Below are positions 1 through 9,697 of a stretch of DNA of 64,000 bases, piece after piece. The first letter of the stretch is position 1. Each line of letters begins with the position of its first letter. The position numbers and the translations under genes are program-made. The notes beneath the pieces were generated by a model. The model was given only the letters and a program-made list of their open reading frames with translations, searched no databases and was not told the DNA's origin. The DNA comes from an uncultured Cryptobacterium sp. (GTDB taxonomy: Bacteria > Actinomycetota > Coriobacteriia > Coriobacteriales > Eggerthellaceae): assembly GCA_958410215.1 (NCBI GenBank), contig CATYOF010000006.1, positions 1 to 64,000 of the forward strand. The letters run 5' to 3'.

Positions 1-461
1 TTATCAATATGACGGCAGAAACTACCTTACGCTTGGCAAACGATTGCGAAAATATCGTTGCAATTAAGGAAGCTTCTGGTAATTTAGAGCAAGTTGCCGC
101 AATTATTAAAGATGCTCCTGAAGGTTTCGATGTATATTCGGGTGATGATTCCCTTACCTACGAAATGATGAAATTGGGAGCAGCAGGCGTAATTTCTACG
201 GCGGGTAATGTTGCCCCTGGTCGTATGAAGGAAATTACCGATCTGTGTGCTGCAGGTAACTTTGAAGAGGCAAAGAAAGCACACGATGCTTTCTTGCCTT
301 TAATGGATGAACTCTTTGTGACCGCTAACCCTATCATGGTTAAGGAAGCTCTCAATCTTTCTGGCTTCCCTGTTGGTGGTGTTCGTTTGCCTTTGGTTAA
401 TGCAACAGAAGAACAATCTGCGCATTTAGCTCAGGTAATGAAAGAAGTGGGAGTTTTATAA
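1..461 (+). CDS. dapA: 4-hydroxy-tetrahydrodipicolinate synthase, 3' part
   Basis: The gene is cut by the window edge; the frame is open from base 3. DapA condenses pyruvate with aspartate semialdehyde in the cytoplasm, the first committed step of lysine and diaminopimelate synthesis. The visible C-terminal half holds 'NMTAETT' and then 'AIKEASGN', whose lysine (codon 66-68) matches the Schiff-base lysine of the family. 'SGDDSLTYEMMKLGAAGVIS' follows the usual glycine-rich barrel strand. The reading frame stops at 461. dapF, a later gene of the same pathway, lies 17 kb downstream. The next gene is rnj, a pairing common in Gram-positives. Confidence 0.95.
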   Translation, partial: INMTAETTLRLANDCENIVAIKEASGNLEQVAAIIKDAPEGFDVYSGDDSLTYEMMKLGAAGVISTAGNVAPGRMKEITDLCAAGNFEEAKKAHDAFLPLMDELFVTANPIMVKEALNLSGFPVGGVRLPLVNATEEQSAHLAQVMKEVGVL

Positions 462-523
462 CGTTTAATTTAAACGTCCCTCAATTCTTTTCACGAACAG
501 TTCGTCTATATGTTTTGGCTTGA

Positions 524-556
524 ACCCTTCGCATTCATGGGATGCGAAGGGTGTTT
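524..556 (+). terminator. hairpin after dapA
   Basis: An 11-bp perfect stem (524-534 with 542-552) and a 7-base loop lie between dapA and rnj. The T tract after it is short, so termination may be partial. Confidence 0.5.
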
Positions 557-588
557 GACGTATATAAGACACTGATTTAAGGAAACAT

Positions 589-2463
589 ATGACAGAACAA
601 TCCCAAAAGGGAAAGGATCAGCAAACAAAGCCTCGTCGTACCAAGGAAGTGGTACGTCACGTTCATCTTGAGCGTACGCGCCCTAAGCTTTCCAGCTATG
701 ACGAACAAGATAATGCACGTAAGGCGAAAAAAGCTCAAACGCGCAGGTCGCGTGCGCAAAGCGCTTCCCGTGGTAAAAAGGCAAGCGCATCTCCTGCGCG
801 TCGTGATTCTCGTGCAAAGTTGCGCATTATTCCCTTAGGCGGCCTTGATGCCATCGGCAAAAACATGACCGCTTTTGAATGTGGCAACGATATGGTTTTG
901 GACGATGCGGGGTTGATGTTCCCTGATGATAATCATCCTGGTATTGATCTTATTTTGCCCGACTATTCCTATGTTTTGGAAAATGCAGAAAAGCTGCGCG
1001 GCATTATTATTACCCATGGTCATGAAGACCATACGGGTGCTTTGCCGTATTTGCTTAAAGATCTCGATCGCAAAGTACCTATTTATGCCACCAAGCTCAC
1101 CCTTGGGCTGATTGAGGGTAAGCTTGCCGAACACAAAATCAAAAATGCAAAACTGTGTGAAATCAAGCCAGGGCAAAGCATTAAGCTTGGGTCCATCACT
1201 GCTGAATTCTTTTCGGTTAACCATTCCATTCCAGATGCAGTAGGCGTATTTTTCCAATCTCCTGCAGGTAATGTGTTACACACCGGCGACTTTAAGCTTG
1301 ACCAAAGTCCCATCGATGGTGTTCATACTGATTTTGGTGCGCTAGCTCGTTTTAGCAAAATTGGCGTTGATGTAATGATGTCGGATTCTACCAACGCTTC
1401 GAATCCTAACTTTACGCCTTCTGAAGCAGAAGTTGGTAAAGCACTCGATACCATTATTTCTCAGGCAACCGGTAGGGTTATTGTTGCTTCGTTCGCCTCT
1501 CACATCCATCGCATGCAGCAGATATGCGATGCGGCGGTACGCAATGGTCGTAAGGTTGCGGTTACGGGCCGCTCCATGGTTCAAAATACCGACATTGCGC
1601 GTCGTTTAGGATATTTGAATATTGCCGATAAGAACCTCATTGATGCCTATGATCTGAAGGGCTGCCCTCCAAATTCGTATGTGGTTATGTGTACGGGTTC
1701 GCAAGGTGAACCCCTTTCGGCGCTTGCACGTATCGCAAACGGTAACCACAAGACTATTTCTATCGAAGAAGGGGACACCGTCATTATTTCGGCTACTCCG
1801 GTTCCTGGAAATGAAAAAGCAGTTACCAAAGTAGTTAACGATCTTGCGAAAATTGGCGCAGACGTTTTTGATAAATCTCGCGCCCGAGTACATGTTTCCG
1901 GCCATGCGTCTGCTGAAGAATTAAAACTGGTGCTTTCAATCGTACAGCCAAAATACTTTATGCCGGTACACGGTGAGGCAACTCATCTGCGCGCTCATGC
2001 ACGTCTTGCACAAGCTACGGGTGTTGCAAAAGATCATATTTTTATTTGCGAAAACGGTGAATCTCTTGAACTAACCTATCGTGGTTTGAAACGTGGTAAA
2101 GCGGTATCAAGTGGCATTATCTTAGTTGATGGCTTAAGTGTTGGTGATACGTCCGAATTTATTTTGAACGAACGCACTAATTTGGGATCTCAGGGTGTTG
2201 CTGTTATTGCCTGCGCTATCAATAAAAAAACTCATGACCTTATGTGTCCTGTTTCCATTGAAATGCACGGCATTCCTGGAGGCGATGAACCGAGTTTTGT
2301 TGATACGGTAACGGGTTCAGTAACGAGTGCCATAAAAAGAACCTTACAAAAGCAGGAAGAGCTAAAAGTGGTACGTAAATCAGCGCGAAGTGCCCTTTTG
2401 TCCATTTTGTGGGAAAGGACCAATCAGCGCCCGCTGGTGGTAATTAACCTACTTGAGATTTAG
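589..2463 (+). CDS. rnj: ribonuclease J
   Basis: This is a metallo-beta-lactamase/beta-CASP nuclease with 5'-3' exo- and endonuclease activity on mRNA and rRNA precursors. The 624-residue product has a basic N-terminal extension of about 80 residues rich in Lys and Arg, then the catalytic fold. The zinc-binding motif 'HGHEDHTGALPYL' is near residue 142, followed by 'HTGDFKLD' and 'SDSTNA'; 'HVSGHAS' and 'PVHGE' are the beta-CASP motifs. An AAGGA Shine-Dalgarno lies just before the ATG. The basic extension, common in actinobacterial RNase J, could bind RNA or the degradosome. RNase Y is also encoded here (11664-13199), so both Gram-positive decay nucleases are present. Confidence 0.96.
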   Translation: MTEQSQKGKDQQTKPRRTKEVVRHVHLERTRPKLSSYDEQDNARKAKKAQTRRSRAQSASRGKKASASPARRDSRAKLRIIPLGGLDAIGKNMTAFECGNDMVLDDAGLMFPDDNHPGIDLILPDYSYVLENAEKLRGIIITHGHEDHTGALPYLLKDLDRKVPIYATKLTLGLIEGKLAEHKIKNAKLCEIKPGQSIKLGSITAEFFSVNHSIPDAVGVFFQSPAGNVLHTGDFKLDQSPIDGVHTDFGALARFSKIGVDVMMSDSTNASNPNFTPSEAEVGKALDTIISQATGRVIVASFASHIHRMQQICDAAVRNGRKVAVTGRSMVQNTDIARRLGYLNIADKNLIDAYDLKGCPPNSYVVMCTGSQGEPLSALARIANGNHKTISIEEGDTVIISATPVPGNEKAVTKVVNDLAKIGADVFDKSRARVHVSGHASAEELKLVLSIVQPKYFMPVHGEATHLRAHARLAQATGVAKDHIFICENGESLELTYRGLKRGKAVSSGIILVDGLSVGDTSEFILNERTNLGSQGVAVIACAINKKTHDLMCPVSIEMHGIPGGDEPSFVDTVTGSVTSAIKRTLQKQEELKVVRKSARSALLSILWERTNQRPLVVINLLEI

Positions 2464-2553
2464 CAGGTTTGGCACTACTATCCCTATAACAACCATTTAC
2501 CAACGTATCAAAACCACCCCTACACGAACTTTAAACACACCAAAGGGAAGGCT

Positions 2554-5127
2554 ATGGCACAAAGGCAACCTCAAAATCGTAAACAAGCTTCACGATCCGT
2601 TGGCTCCAGTAAGGGAGCTCGCGGGTCGTCGTCAAATAAAGCAAAACCGGGCTACCACAAGCAAAAGCAGGAAGTTCAACCTAAGACGCTTTTAGATGAA
2701 CGTACTAAACGCGATATTGCGTCGGTGGTATTAATTATTCTTGCCCTTGCTCTTTTAGCTACGGTACTGTTTTCTTCTAATGGGGTAGTAACCGGCGCTC
2801 TTGCAACGGCGCTTCGCTTTAGTTTAGGTGTGGGCATGTATGTGTTGCCCGTCCTGTTAATAATTCTGGGCGTTACCTTTCTTATTCGTTTTGAAAATGA
2901 AATGGTACCTGCTCGTGTCGCTGTTGGGTTTGCGCTGTTATTTATTGCCTTTTTAACCATAGTCTCTCTCTTTACCCCTGGGGCAGAGCAGGATCCTAAT
3001 GTCTTGTTTGCCCAGGTATATTTAGTAAATCATGGCGGTTACTTGGGTGCAGGTATTGCCTGGGCAGGATTGCGTCTTTTTGGCACCACCGTATCTATCA
3101 TTTTTATGGTGGGCCTTATCGTTATTGCGCTTATTATCATTGGATTTTCCCTGTCTTCGGTATATGACCGCATTAAAACGCGCTATGAAGACAAACATGC
3201 CTTACCTGACGAACCGGTTTATAGTCAGCAACCTGCACGTCATTCGTTTGCCCGTATTCGTCGTGCACCTCAAAATGCAGAATCGTATGCGCAAGAGGAT
3301 GTTAATACTCAAGAGCGTGCCCAAGAAAAAACGTATCTTTTGCCACACTTTGGTCGCGCCGAAGCCCCCACACAACTTATGGCTTCGGATGAAGAAGGAC
3401 AGGAAACCAATAGTGAGAATAGCAGGGGAGCATCAAGGAAACAGGTACCGCATACTCTTGCTACCCAGCGCCTTGGTTCTGCAAGTGCAACTATTCCTGT
3501 TATTTCCGAAGAGGAAATGAAGCCGGCTACTATCACGAGAAAACTTCGTTCTAAAGAGGATTCACAGAACACAGAAAGTATTTCCGATGTAGAAAAAGCC
3601 GAAAAACCAGCACGCAAAAAAGTATCCGACACTGCAAGCCCTCATCCCCTTGAAGGGTTTGAGCTACCAGATATGTCTCTTTTGAACACCACCAAAGGCA
3701 AAGAAGTAACGAAAGAAAGCGAAGCATCGCTTCGCTCCACCGGCATGTTACTGCAAGATACTCTTGCCGATTTTGGAGTTCCTGCCAGCGTAGTGGGGTG
3801 GGTTCATGGTCCGACGGTGACCCTTTTTAAAGTCGAACTTCCTAGTGGTGTTCGAGTAAATCGCGTTTCTAACTTAACAGACGATATTGCTCTCACACTT
3901 GCAGCTCCTGGTGTACGTATATTTGCACCTATTCCTGGCACTAATTATGTAGGTATTGAAGCGCCTAACAAAAAACGTGAAATGGTGTTATTGGGAGACG
4001 TGTTAAAACATGCTCCAAAGGGACCCCTGCAGGTTGCTATCGGAAAAGATGTTGAAGGTAACTGTATTGTTAGCGACCTTGCTACCATGCCTCACCTCTT
4101 AATTGGCGGTACCACTGGTTCAGGTAAATCAGTTTCTATTAACGGCATGATTATGTCTATCCTTATGCGTGCAACACCTGCGGAAGTGCGCATGATTATG
4201 ATTGACCCTAAACGCGTAGAATTTACACCCTATAACGGAATTCCGCATCTTTATGTGCCTGTTGTCACAGAAGCTAAAGAAGCGGCAAGTGCGCTTTCAT
4301 GGGCAGTAGCGGAAATGGAACGCCGCCTTAAAGTATTTTCTGGCATTGGGGCGCGAAATATAGGCCAATACAATGCAAAAGTGCAACAAGGCTTAGAGTT
4401 AAACGATGAACCAGCCAAGGAAATGCCCTACATCGTTATCATTATCGACGAATTAGCTGACTTAATGATGAACGTGGGCAAGGAAGTAGAATTTTCTATT
4501 TCTCGTTTAGCTCAGCTTGCACGTGCAGCCGGTATCCATTTAATTGTTGCTACTCAACGTCCTTCAACCAACGTGGTTACAGGTCTTATCAAAGCAAATA
4601 TTACCAATCGTATTGCGTTTAATGTGGCTTCAGGCATTGATTCACGTGTTATCTTGGATACCCCAGGTGCAGAAAACCTTATTGGTCTGGGCGATTTGTT
4701 GTTATCTAAGCCTGAACTTGCAAAACCACAGCGCATTCAGGGTTGTTTTGTATCGGAAGACGAAATTGCTGCTGTCGTGGAGAAATTGAAGTCACAGGGC
4801 GAGCCCGATTACCATAATGATATTCTTAAAACAAATTTAATTACACTGGGAGATTCTTCGGTAGATGGATCAGGAGGTACAGCACACTCTTCCGACGATC
4901 CTCTTGTGTGGGAAGCGGCAGACATTGTTGTTTCCGCAGGAGTGGGTTCAACTTCTAATCTACAGAGAAGGCTTAGTGTTGGGTATTCACGTGCAGGGCG
5001 TATTATGGACCTGTTAGAAGCGAAAGGAATTGTAGGTCCTCAAAATGGTTCTAAGCCACGTGAAGTATTAGTAGATGCTTTGGAATTGGAAACGCTCAAA
5101 GCATTTGAAGAACATGATTCACAGTAA
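2554..5127 (+). CDS. ftsK: DNA translocase FtsK/SpoIIIE
   Basis: This septal DNA pump clears chromosome ends at division. The 857-residue protein begins with a basic cytoplasmic tail and a cluster of about four membrane helices (residues ~50-210). A low-complexity linker rich in Glu, Ser and Lys follows. The RecA-like motor has a Walker A motif 'GTTGSGKS' near residue 520 and a Walker B-type 'IIIDELADLM'. The C-terminal winged-helix gamma domain (residues ~785-845) reads polarity sequences on DNA. A GGGAAGG Shine-Dalgarno supports the ATG at 2554. The next gene is the RodZ-like regulator, 14 bases on. Confidence 0.96.
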   Translation: MAQRQPQNRKQASRSVGSSKGARGSSSNKAKPGYHKQKQEVQPKTLLDERTKRDIASVVLIILALALLATVLFSSNGVVTGALATALRFSLGVGMYVLPVLLIILGVTFLIRFENEMVPARVAVGFALLFIAFLTIVSLFTPGAEQDPNVLFAQVYLVNHGGYLGAGIAWAGLRLFGTTVSIIFMVGLIVIALIIIGFSLSSVYDRIKTRYEDKHALPDEPVYSQQPARHSFARIRRAPQNAESYAQEDVNTQERAQEKTYLLPHFGRAEAPTQLMASDEEGQETNSENSRGASRKQVPHTLATQRLGSASATIPVISEEEMKPATITRKLRSKEDSQNTESISDVEKAEKPARKKVSDTASPHPLEGFELPDMSLLNTTKGKEVTKESEASLRSTGMLLQDTLADFGVPASVVGWVHGPTVTLFKVELPSGVRVNRVSNLTDDIALTLAAPGVRIFAPIPGTNYVGIEAPNKKREMVLLGDVLKHAPKGPLQVAIGKDVEGNCIVSDLATMPHLLIGGTTGSGKSVSINGMIMSILMRATPAEVRMIMIDPKRVEFTPYNGIPHLYVPVVTEAKEAASALSWAVAEMERRLKVFSGIGARNIGQYNAKVQQGLELNDEPAKEMPYIVIIIDELADLMMNVGKEVEFSISRLAQLARAAGIHLIVATQRPSTNVVTGLIKANITNRIAFNVASGIDSRVILDTPGAENLIGLGDLLLSKPELAKPQRIQGCFVSEDEIAAVVEKLKSQGEPDYHNDILKTNLITLGDSSVDGSGGTAHSSDDPLVWEAADIVVSAGVGSTSNLQRRLSVGYSRAGRIMDLLEAKGIVGPQNGSKPREVLVDALELETLKAFEEHDSQ

Positions 5128-5141
5128 TTCGGGGGTTGTCG

Positions 5142-6365
5142 ATGCATCAAATCAGCTTCGGTAACGTGCTCAAAGAAGCACGATTAGCCAGAGGACTCGA
5201 TCTTGCTGTCGTTTCCCGTGAGCTACGTATTAGACAGGATATTTTAGTTGCTATAGAAAATAGTGACTTTTCTCGTATGCCTTCTCGTGGGTATGCTCGT
5301 AACATGATTATTGCCTATGCCCGCTTGGTTGGGTTGAATCCTCAAGATATTTCTCGCATGTACCTTGATCAGGAATATGCACATCAGGTAGAAAAAGCGC
5401 ATCGCAGCGTGGGCAATACCATTCAAATGCACAATGAACCTTATCAACACAGCGATACTGACCAAAGAGGTCAAACAAGCCGTTTTGATCGCGTTGATTC
5501 GGGTCGTCGGTCTCGTGCTACTTCGTATTCAAACAACCAAAGAGATGTTTTACGTACTGAACAAAGCTCTGTGTATGATGGCAGTTCGAACGGTTTTGGT
5601 CGTCGAATGTATTCGCAAAATGCCGACGATCCTACGTTTGCACCACGCAATAACGCGCCTGTTGCACATCGCGCACGACGTTCGGCCATGACTGATGGTC
5701 GGTATACTAATTTGTATTCCGCACCAAAAAACATACCTAATCCCAATAGGAACAGAAATCTTGTTATTGGGGCAGTAGTGGCTCTGCTTCTCATTGTGAT
5801 TCTTATTGTTGCTCTAGTGCTCACTCATCGCTCTGAGCCCCAGACCAATATTCCGGTTACCGGCGTTGATGTAACGGTACAACAAACAACCACTAACGAC
5901 GCTCAGGAACAACCAGTAACGGAAACACCACCTACAGAATTTACGCTTCGCTATGAAGTTGCTGATGGGTCAGAATCCTATATTGAAGTGTATGTTGACG
6001 ATGATGTGCAGGAGTCTTCCACGGTAACGGGTCCAGCACAGGAATCATATACTTCATCGGGCACTATTCGCTTTGTTTCCACGGAAACAAAAGGTGTTTC
6101 TCTTTATATTAATGATGAGGAAGTTGATCTAAAAACCAATGATTCTGGAATCGTAAACACCACGTATTCCTTTGATGATATCTTGGATCAGTGGTACAAA
6201 GATCACCCCGATGTCCCTCGAAATGGCTCCAAAGATTCTTCTTCATCTGATTCAAATGACAGCGATACCGCTTCAGATGAATCTTCGGATACCTCGGACG
6301 AAGACAACTCTTCCACTTCAGCTCGAAGTAGCCAAAGTAGTTCCGATTCAAGCTCCGAAGAATAG
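5142..6365 (+). CDS. RodZ-like membrane protein with N-terminal HTH
   Basis: The architecture matches the RodZ family, which links cytoskeletal or division proteins to the membrane. An N-terminal Xre-type helix-turn-helix covers residues ~5-70 ('LKEARLARGLDLAVVSRELR'). A polar linker is followed by one membrane helix near residues 205-228 ('LVIGAVVALLLIVILIVALV'), an extracytoplasmic beta-rich domain (DUF4115-like), and a tail almost entirely Ser, Asp, Glu and Thr. The start is chosen at ATG 5142, six bases after GGGGG; a TTG two codons upstream (5136) is the alternative. The ftsK neighbour fits a cell-envelope role. DNA binding is not implied by the HTH in this family. Confidence 0.8.
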   Translation: MHQISFGNVLKEARLARGLDLAVVSRELRIRQDILVAIENSDFSRMPSRGYARNMIIAYARLVGLNPQDISRMYLDQEYAHQVEKAHRSVGNTIQMHNEPYQHSDTDQRGQTSRFDRVDSGRRSRATSYSNNQRDVLRTEQSSVYDGSSNGFGRRMYSQNADDPTFAPRNNAPVAHRARRSAMTDGRYTNLYSAPKNIPNPNRNRNLVIGAVVALLLIVILIVALVLTHRSEPQTNIPVTGVDVTVQQTTTNDAQEQPVTETPPTEFTLRYEVADGSESYIEVYVDDDVQESSTVTGPAQESYTSSGTIRFVSTETKGVSLYINDEEVDLKTNDSGIVNTTYSFDDILDQWYKDHPDVPRNGSKDSSSSDSNDSDTASDESSDTSDEDNSSTSARSSQSSSDSSSEE

Positions 6366-6378
6366 GTAACTTTTAGGG

Positions 6379-6406
6379 CTTTTAACTTTTAACTTTTAAC
6401 TGCTAA
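6379..6406 (+). repeat. tandem 7-base repeat and nearby hairpin
   Basis: CTTTTAA occurs three times in tandem (6379-6399) with a degenerate fourth copy (CTGCTAA). A GTACTA/TAGTAC inverted repeat follows at 6422-6441. Both lie between the RodZ-like gene and yajQ and may form a regulatory region or be slippage products. Confidence 0.5.
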
Positions 6407-6464
6407 CGGATAGGTAATTAGGTACTATTACAAAGTAGTACTTTCTCTTTTGAAAGGATTTTCA

Positions 6465-6962
6465 ATGGCTAAAGATTCTAGCTTTGATGTTGTATCTCAA
6501 ATTGATATGCAAGAAGTAGATAATGCCTACGGTCAGGCAAAAAAGGAAATTTCCCAACGCTATGACCTTAAAGGTTCAGGTGCCGATATTGCTCTTGATA
6601 AAGGTGGCAAAACCATAATCATTACCGCTCCGAGTGATTTTGTTTGCAAGCAAGTAATGGATGTGCTTACTTCAAAGCTTATTAAGCGTGGTATTGAACT
6701 GAATGCCCTTGATTGGGGAAAGCTTGAAGCAGCAAGCGGCGGAACGGTTCGTCAGAATGCCAAAATTATTGAAGGTATTGATAAAGAAACCGCAAGCAAA
6801 ATTAATAAAGACATTAAAGCAACCAAGCTTAAAGTTAAGGTAACTATTGAGGGCGATAAGCTTCGTGTTTCTGGTCCTAAAATTGACACCTTGCAAGAAG
6901 TTATTGCCTTCCTTAAAGACCAAGACTATGGTCAACCTCTCCAGTTTGTAAATTACCGATAG
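6465..6962 (+). CDS. yajQ: YajQ family nucleotide-binding protein (DUF520)
   Basis: This 165-residue cytoplasmic protein belongs to the YajQ/UPF0234 family, which has two ferredoxin-like folds. Members have been reported to bind cyclic di-GMP or nucleic acid. The N-terminus 'MAKDSSFDVVSQIDMQEV' and the segment 'KEISQRYDLKGSGADI' are typical. The ATG at 6465 is preceded by GAAAGGA; a TTG 15 bases upstream falls on that Shine-Dalgarno and was rejected. It is followed closely by rimO. No di-GMP enzymes appear in the window, so its ligand here cannot be inferred. Confidence 0.92.
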   Translation: MAKDSSFDVVSQIDMQEVDNAYGQAKKEISQRYDLKGSGADIALDKGGKTIIITAPSDFVCKQVMDVLTSKLIKRGIELNALDWGKLEAASGGTVRQNAKIIEGIDKETASKINKDIKATKLKVKVTIEGDKLRVSGPKIDTLQEVIAFLKDQDYGQPLQFVNYR

Positions 6963-6978
6963 AAAGTTTGTGGCACCT

Positions 6979-8262
6979 ATGCCAAAGCGAATAGCATTCT
7001 TAACACTAGGATGCGCAAAAAACGAAGTGGATTCTGCTCAAATGCAGGAAGATCTTGTGCGCGCTGGTTTTGATATTGTTGATGTCGAAGCGCCGTTTGA
7101 TGCGCTTGTGATAAATACCTGTGCTTTTATTCAGCCTGCAATCGAAGAAAGTATCGACACTATTTTAGATGCGGCGGCACTTGAATCAATTTCATCAGGA
7201 CAGGCAAAGCTTGTGGTTGCGGGCTGTTTGTCTTCTCGTTTTGGCGAAGAACTTGAATCGGAACTTACCGAAGTTCAAACTTTTGTTCCTTGCGCTGAAG
7301 AAATCCATATTGTTGAAAAAATAAAATCACTTTTTCCGAATGAACCGGTGCAAAACCGAAGCGTAGACTTCACGTATAACCCGAGTGAATATGTAAAAAT
7401 TTCTGATGGTTGCAGCCGTCATTGCGCGTTTTGTACCATTCCTTTTATTCGCGGTCCTTATCACAGTTTTACCTATGAATCTATTCGCCAAGAAGTAGCT
7501 ACCAAGGTATCGGGTGGTGCTCAAGAAATTGTTCTTATAGCTCAAGACTCAGGCATCTGGGGATTGGATCTTAAGCCCCGCGAAACCCTTGCGAGCTTGC
7601 TTGAGCGCCTTGCTACGGAGTTTTCTCGCACTTGGTTTAGGGTTATGTACCTGCAACCAGCAGGTATAACCGATGAATTAATCAAGATTATGGCAGCTCA
7701 TGAAAACATCTGTAATTACTTAGATATTCCTCTTCAGCATTGTGACCCTACTATTCTTACGTCTATGAATCGTACTGGCTCACGCGAAGAGTTTTTAACG
7801 CTCGTTGAACGATTACGGACCAACGTTCCCGATATCGCTCTTCGTACTACTTTGATTGTGGGATACCCCGGAGAAACCGACGAACAATTCGATGCGTTGT
7901 GCGGTTTTGTTGAAGATGCAGAATTTGATTATGTAGGAGTATTCGCTTATTCACCCGAAGAAGGTACAGTTGCGGCGGAACTACCAAATCAAATCGATGA
8001 AGAAACCAAACAAGAACGTTTGCAAACTATTCGTGACATTGCTGATGCAGTATCTGCTCAAAAAATTTCTGAACGTATAGGATCACATTGCGATGTATTG
8101 GTTTTAGGAGAAGAGGAAGACGGTCAGCGTTTTGGACGGTGTCAATCACAAGCTCCTGATGTTGATGGGGCTACCTATATAGACTGCGGTGAAGTGGGTC
8201 AGCGTGTTTCCTGTGTTATTGAGGACACGTTACTCTACGAGATGGAGGCATCTGGTGAGTAA
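6979..8262 (+). CDS. rimO: ribosomal protein S12 methylthiotransferase RimO
   Basis: RimO is a radical-SAM enzyme that methylthiolates an aspartate of ribosomal protein S12. The N-terminal MTTase domain begins 'MPKRIAFLTLGCAKNEVDS'. The radical-SAM cluster motif 'CSRHCAFC' sits near residue 140. A TRAM domain forms the C-terminus. The ATG at 6979 is chosen; GTG 6970 is nearer the GAAAG at 6962-6966 but too close for good spacing. The stop overlaps the start of the pgsA-cinA gene by eight bases, so translation is probably coupled. The paralogue MiaB (14868-16295) modifies tRNA instead. Confidence 0.93.
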   Translation: MPKRIAFLTLGCAKNEVDSAQMQEDLVRAGFDIVDVEAPFDALVINTCAFIQPAIEESIDTILDAAALESISSGQAKLVVAGCLSSRFGEELESELTEVQTFVPCAEEIHIVEKIKSLFPNEPVQNRSVDFTYNPSEYVKISDGCSRHCAFCTIPFIRGPYHSFTYESIRQEVATKVSGGAQEIVLIAQDSGIWGLDLKPRETLASLLERLATEFSRTWFRVMYLQPAGITDELIKIMAAHENICNYLDIPLQHCDPTILTSMNRTGSREEFLTLVERLRTNVPDIALRTTLIVGYPGETDEQFDALCGFVEDAEFDYVGVFAYSPEEGTVAAELPNQIDEETKQERLQTIRDIADAVSAQKISERIGSHCDVLVLGEEEDGQRFGRCQSQAPDVDGATYIDCGEVGQRVSCVIEDTLLYEMEASGE

Positions 8263-9487
8263 TCAAACCTCAAACGAACAGGCAATGTGGACTCCTGCTA
8301 ACGTTGTTACTATGGTAAGAATCCTTCTTGTCCCTGTTTTTGTTGTTGCTTTTATATCTCCTTGGCCCGACTATTTTCCGTCCTGGCCTGATGCGGAACT
8401 GTGGAAACCTTGGATCGCAGCCTTTATATTTGTTTTGCTTTCGTGTACCGATGCAGTAGATGGCTATCTTGCAAGGAGTAGGGGAGAAGTTACTAATTTT
8501 GGTAAGTTCATTGATCCTCTTGCCGATAAAATTTTAGTTGCTGCGGCACTACTCGCACTGGTAGAGCTTCAAATGCTGCCTTCCTGGGTTGCATTGGTTA
8601 TTCTGGGACGAGAATTTATTGTTTCGGGACTTCGAATGTTAGTGGCAACACACGGTATTGTTATTGCCGCAAGTTGGTATGGAAAAGCAAAAACAGTTTT
8701 CCAGATTATAGCGATCCTTCTGTTTATTATTAAAGGATCGCCTCTTCTGCTGGGACTTCACACCTCTATGGGCTGGGTAATGTATGTCGTTTCCTGGTTC
8801 TTTATGATTGTGGCATTGGTGCTAACCGTAGTATCTATGTGCGACTACTTTATTAAATGCGCTCCAATTTTTAAGTTTAAGCCAGACGATTCTTTTTCTA
8901 ATTTTTCTTCTGACGGCATTAAAAATGCTCAACCCCTTCCTTGGCAAGCAGGCGAAATTGTTCTTAAAGATCAAATTTTAGAAAAAGCCCAGGAAGTTAT
9001 TTCTCTTGCAATTGCTCAGCAAAAAACCCTATCAACTGCAGAAAGCTGCACGGGTGGTCTTATTGGAGGCACCCTTACGGCAGTTTCTGGCAGTTCAGCA
9101 GCCATCGAAGGCGGGATAATCAGCTATTCAAACAACGTAAAGCATAAAGTTTTACAGGTTTCTACCGAAGATCTTGCGCGCGTTGGAGCAGTAAGCAGTG
9201 AAGTAGCCGCAGAAATGGCCGAAGGTTCGCGTAAGATATGCGAAACTGATATAGCGGTTTCAGTTACCGGTATCGCAGGGCCCGGTGGGGCAGTACCCGG
9301 AAAACCAGTTGGAACCGTTTGGTTTGGTTTGGCCACGGCAACAAATACCCATACGTTCGTACGCCATTTTCGTGGGACAAGGGCAGAGGTACGAAGTCAA
9401 ACGGTAGCGTTTGCACTTGAACTCTATAAAGTAGCCCTAGAGAAAACCGAATCTTTCCCTGCACCAAATGATGACCAGGAAGAATAG
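8255..9487 (+). CDS. fused phosphatidylglycerophosphate synthase / CinA-type NMN amidohydrolase
   Basis: One 410-residue reading frame joins two enzymes usually encoded separately. Residues ~10-205 are a CDP-alcohol phosphatidyltransferase with membrane helices and the full metal-binding pattern D66..D69-G70..A73-R74, G83, D87, D91, as in PgsA, which makes phosphatidylglycerophosphate. Residues ~235-395 are a CinA/PncC C-terminal domain with 'TAESCTGG' (residues 261-268) and 'GIAGPGG', which deamidates NMN for NAD salvage. A polar linker of about 30 residues joins them, with no stop or frameshift. The GTG at 8255 has GGAGG six bases upstream and overlaps the rimO stop. pgsA and cinA are separate neighbours before recA in many bacteria, so stop-codon loss explains the fusion. 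Confidence 0.9.
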   Translation: MSNQTSNEQAMWTPANVVTMVRILLVPVFVVAFISPWPDYFPSWPDAELWKPWIAAFIFVLLSCTDAVDGYLARSRGEVTNFGKFIDPLADKILVAAALLALVELQMLPSWVALVILGREFIVSGLRMLVATHGIVIAASWYGKAKTVFQIIAILLFIIKGSPLLLGLHTSMGWVMYVVSWFFMIVALVLTVVSMCDYFIKCAPIFKFKPDDSFSNFSSDGIKNAQPLPWQAGEIVLKDQILEKAQEVISLAIAQQKTLSTAESCTGGLIGGTLTAVSGSSAAIEGGIISYSNNVKHKVLQVSTEDLARVGAVSSEVAAEMAEGSRKICETDIAVSVTGIAGPGGAVPGKPVGTVWFGLATATNTHTFVRHFRGTRAEVRSQTVAFALELYKVALEKTESFPAPNDDQEE

Positions 9488-9683
9488 CTTTAAGTTGATA
9501 TTTAATAATTTCTTTTGTCAAGCTTACGTTTGCTGTGCGAAAAAGTGAATATTTGAGTGGCGAAATATGCAAAAGACGATTGCTTTTTGTGAGTTATATA
9601 GTTGTTTTATGTGAGATCAATAATAGATTTTCTCGCTACTATAAAACTATCCAGTAATTCCACGTTAAGTTATATATTGCATA

Positions 9684-9697
9684 CGAACACCTGTTCG
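9684..9697. promoter_or_regulatory. LexA box upstream of recA
   Basis: CGAACACCTGTTCG is a perfect match to the Gram-positive CGAAC-N4-GTTCG operator, extending to a 16-base palindrome at 9683-9698. It lies 47 bases before the recA start, where LexA would block the promoter. Confidence 0.93.

Noticed and set aside
493..504. CGAACAGTTCG palindrome upstream of rnj as a LexA box
   Set aside because: The half sites are separated by one base instead of four.
8189..8254. Upstream extension of the pgsA-cinA frame
   Set aside because: It lies wholly within rimO, and a well-placed GGAGG points to GTG 8255.
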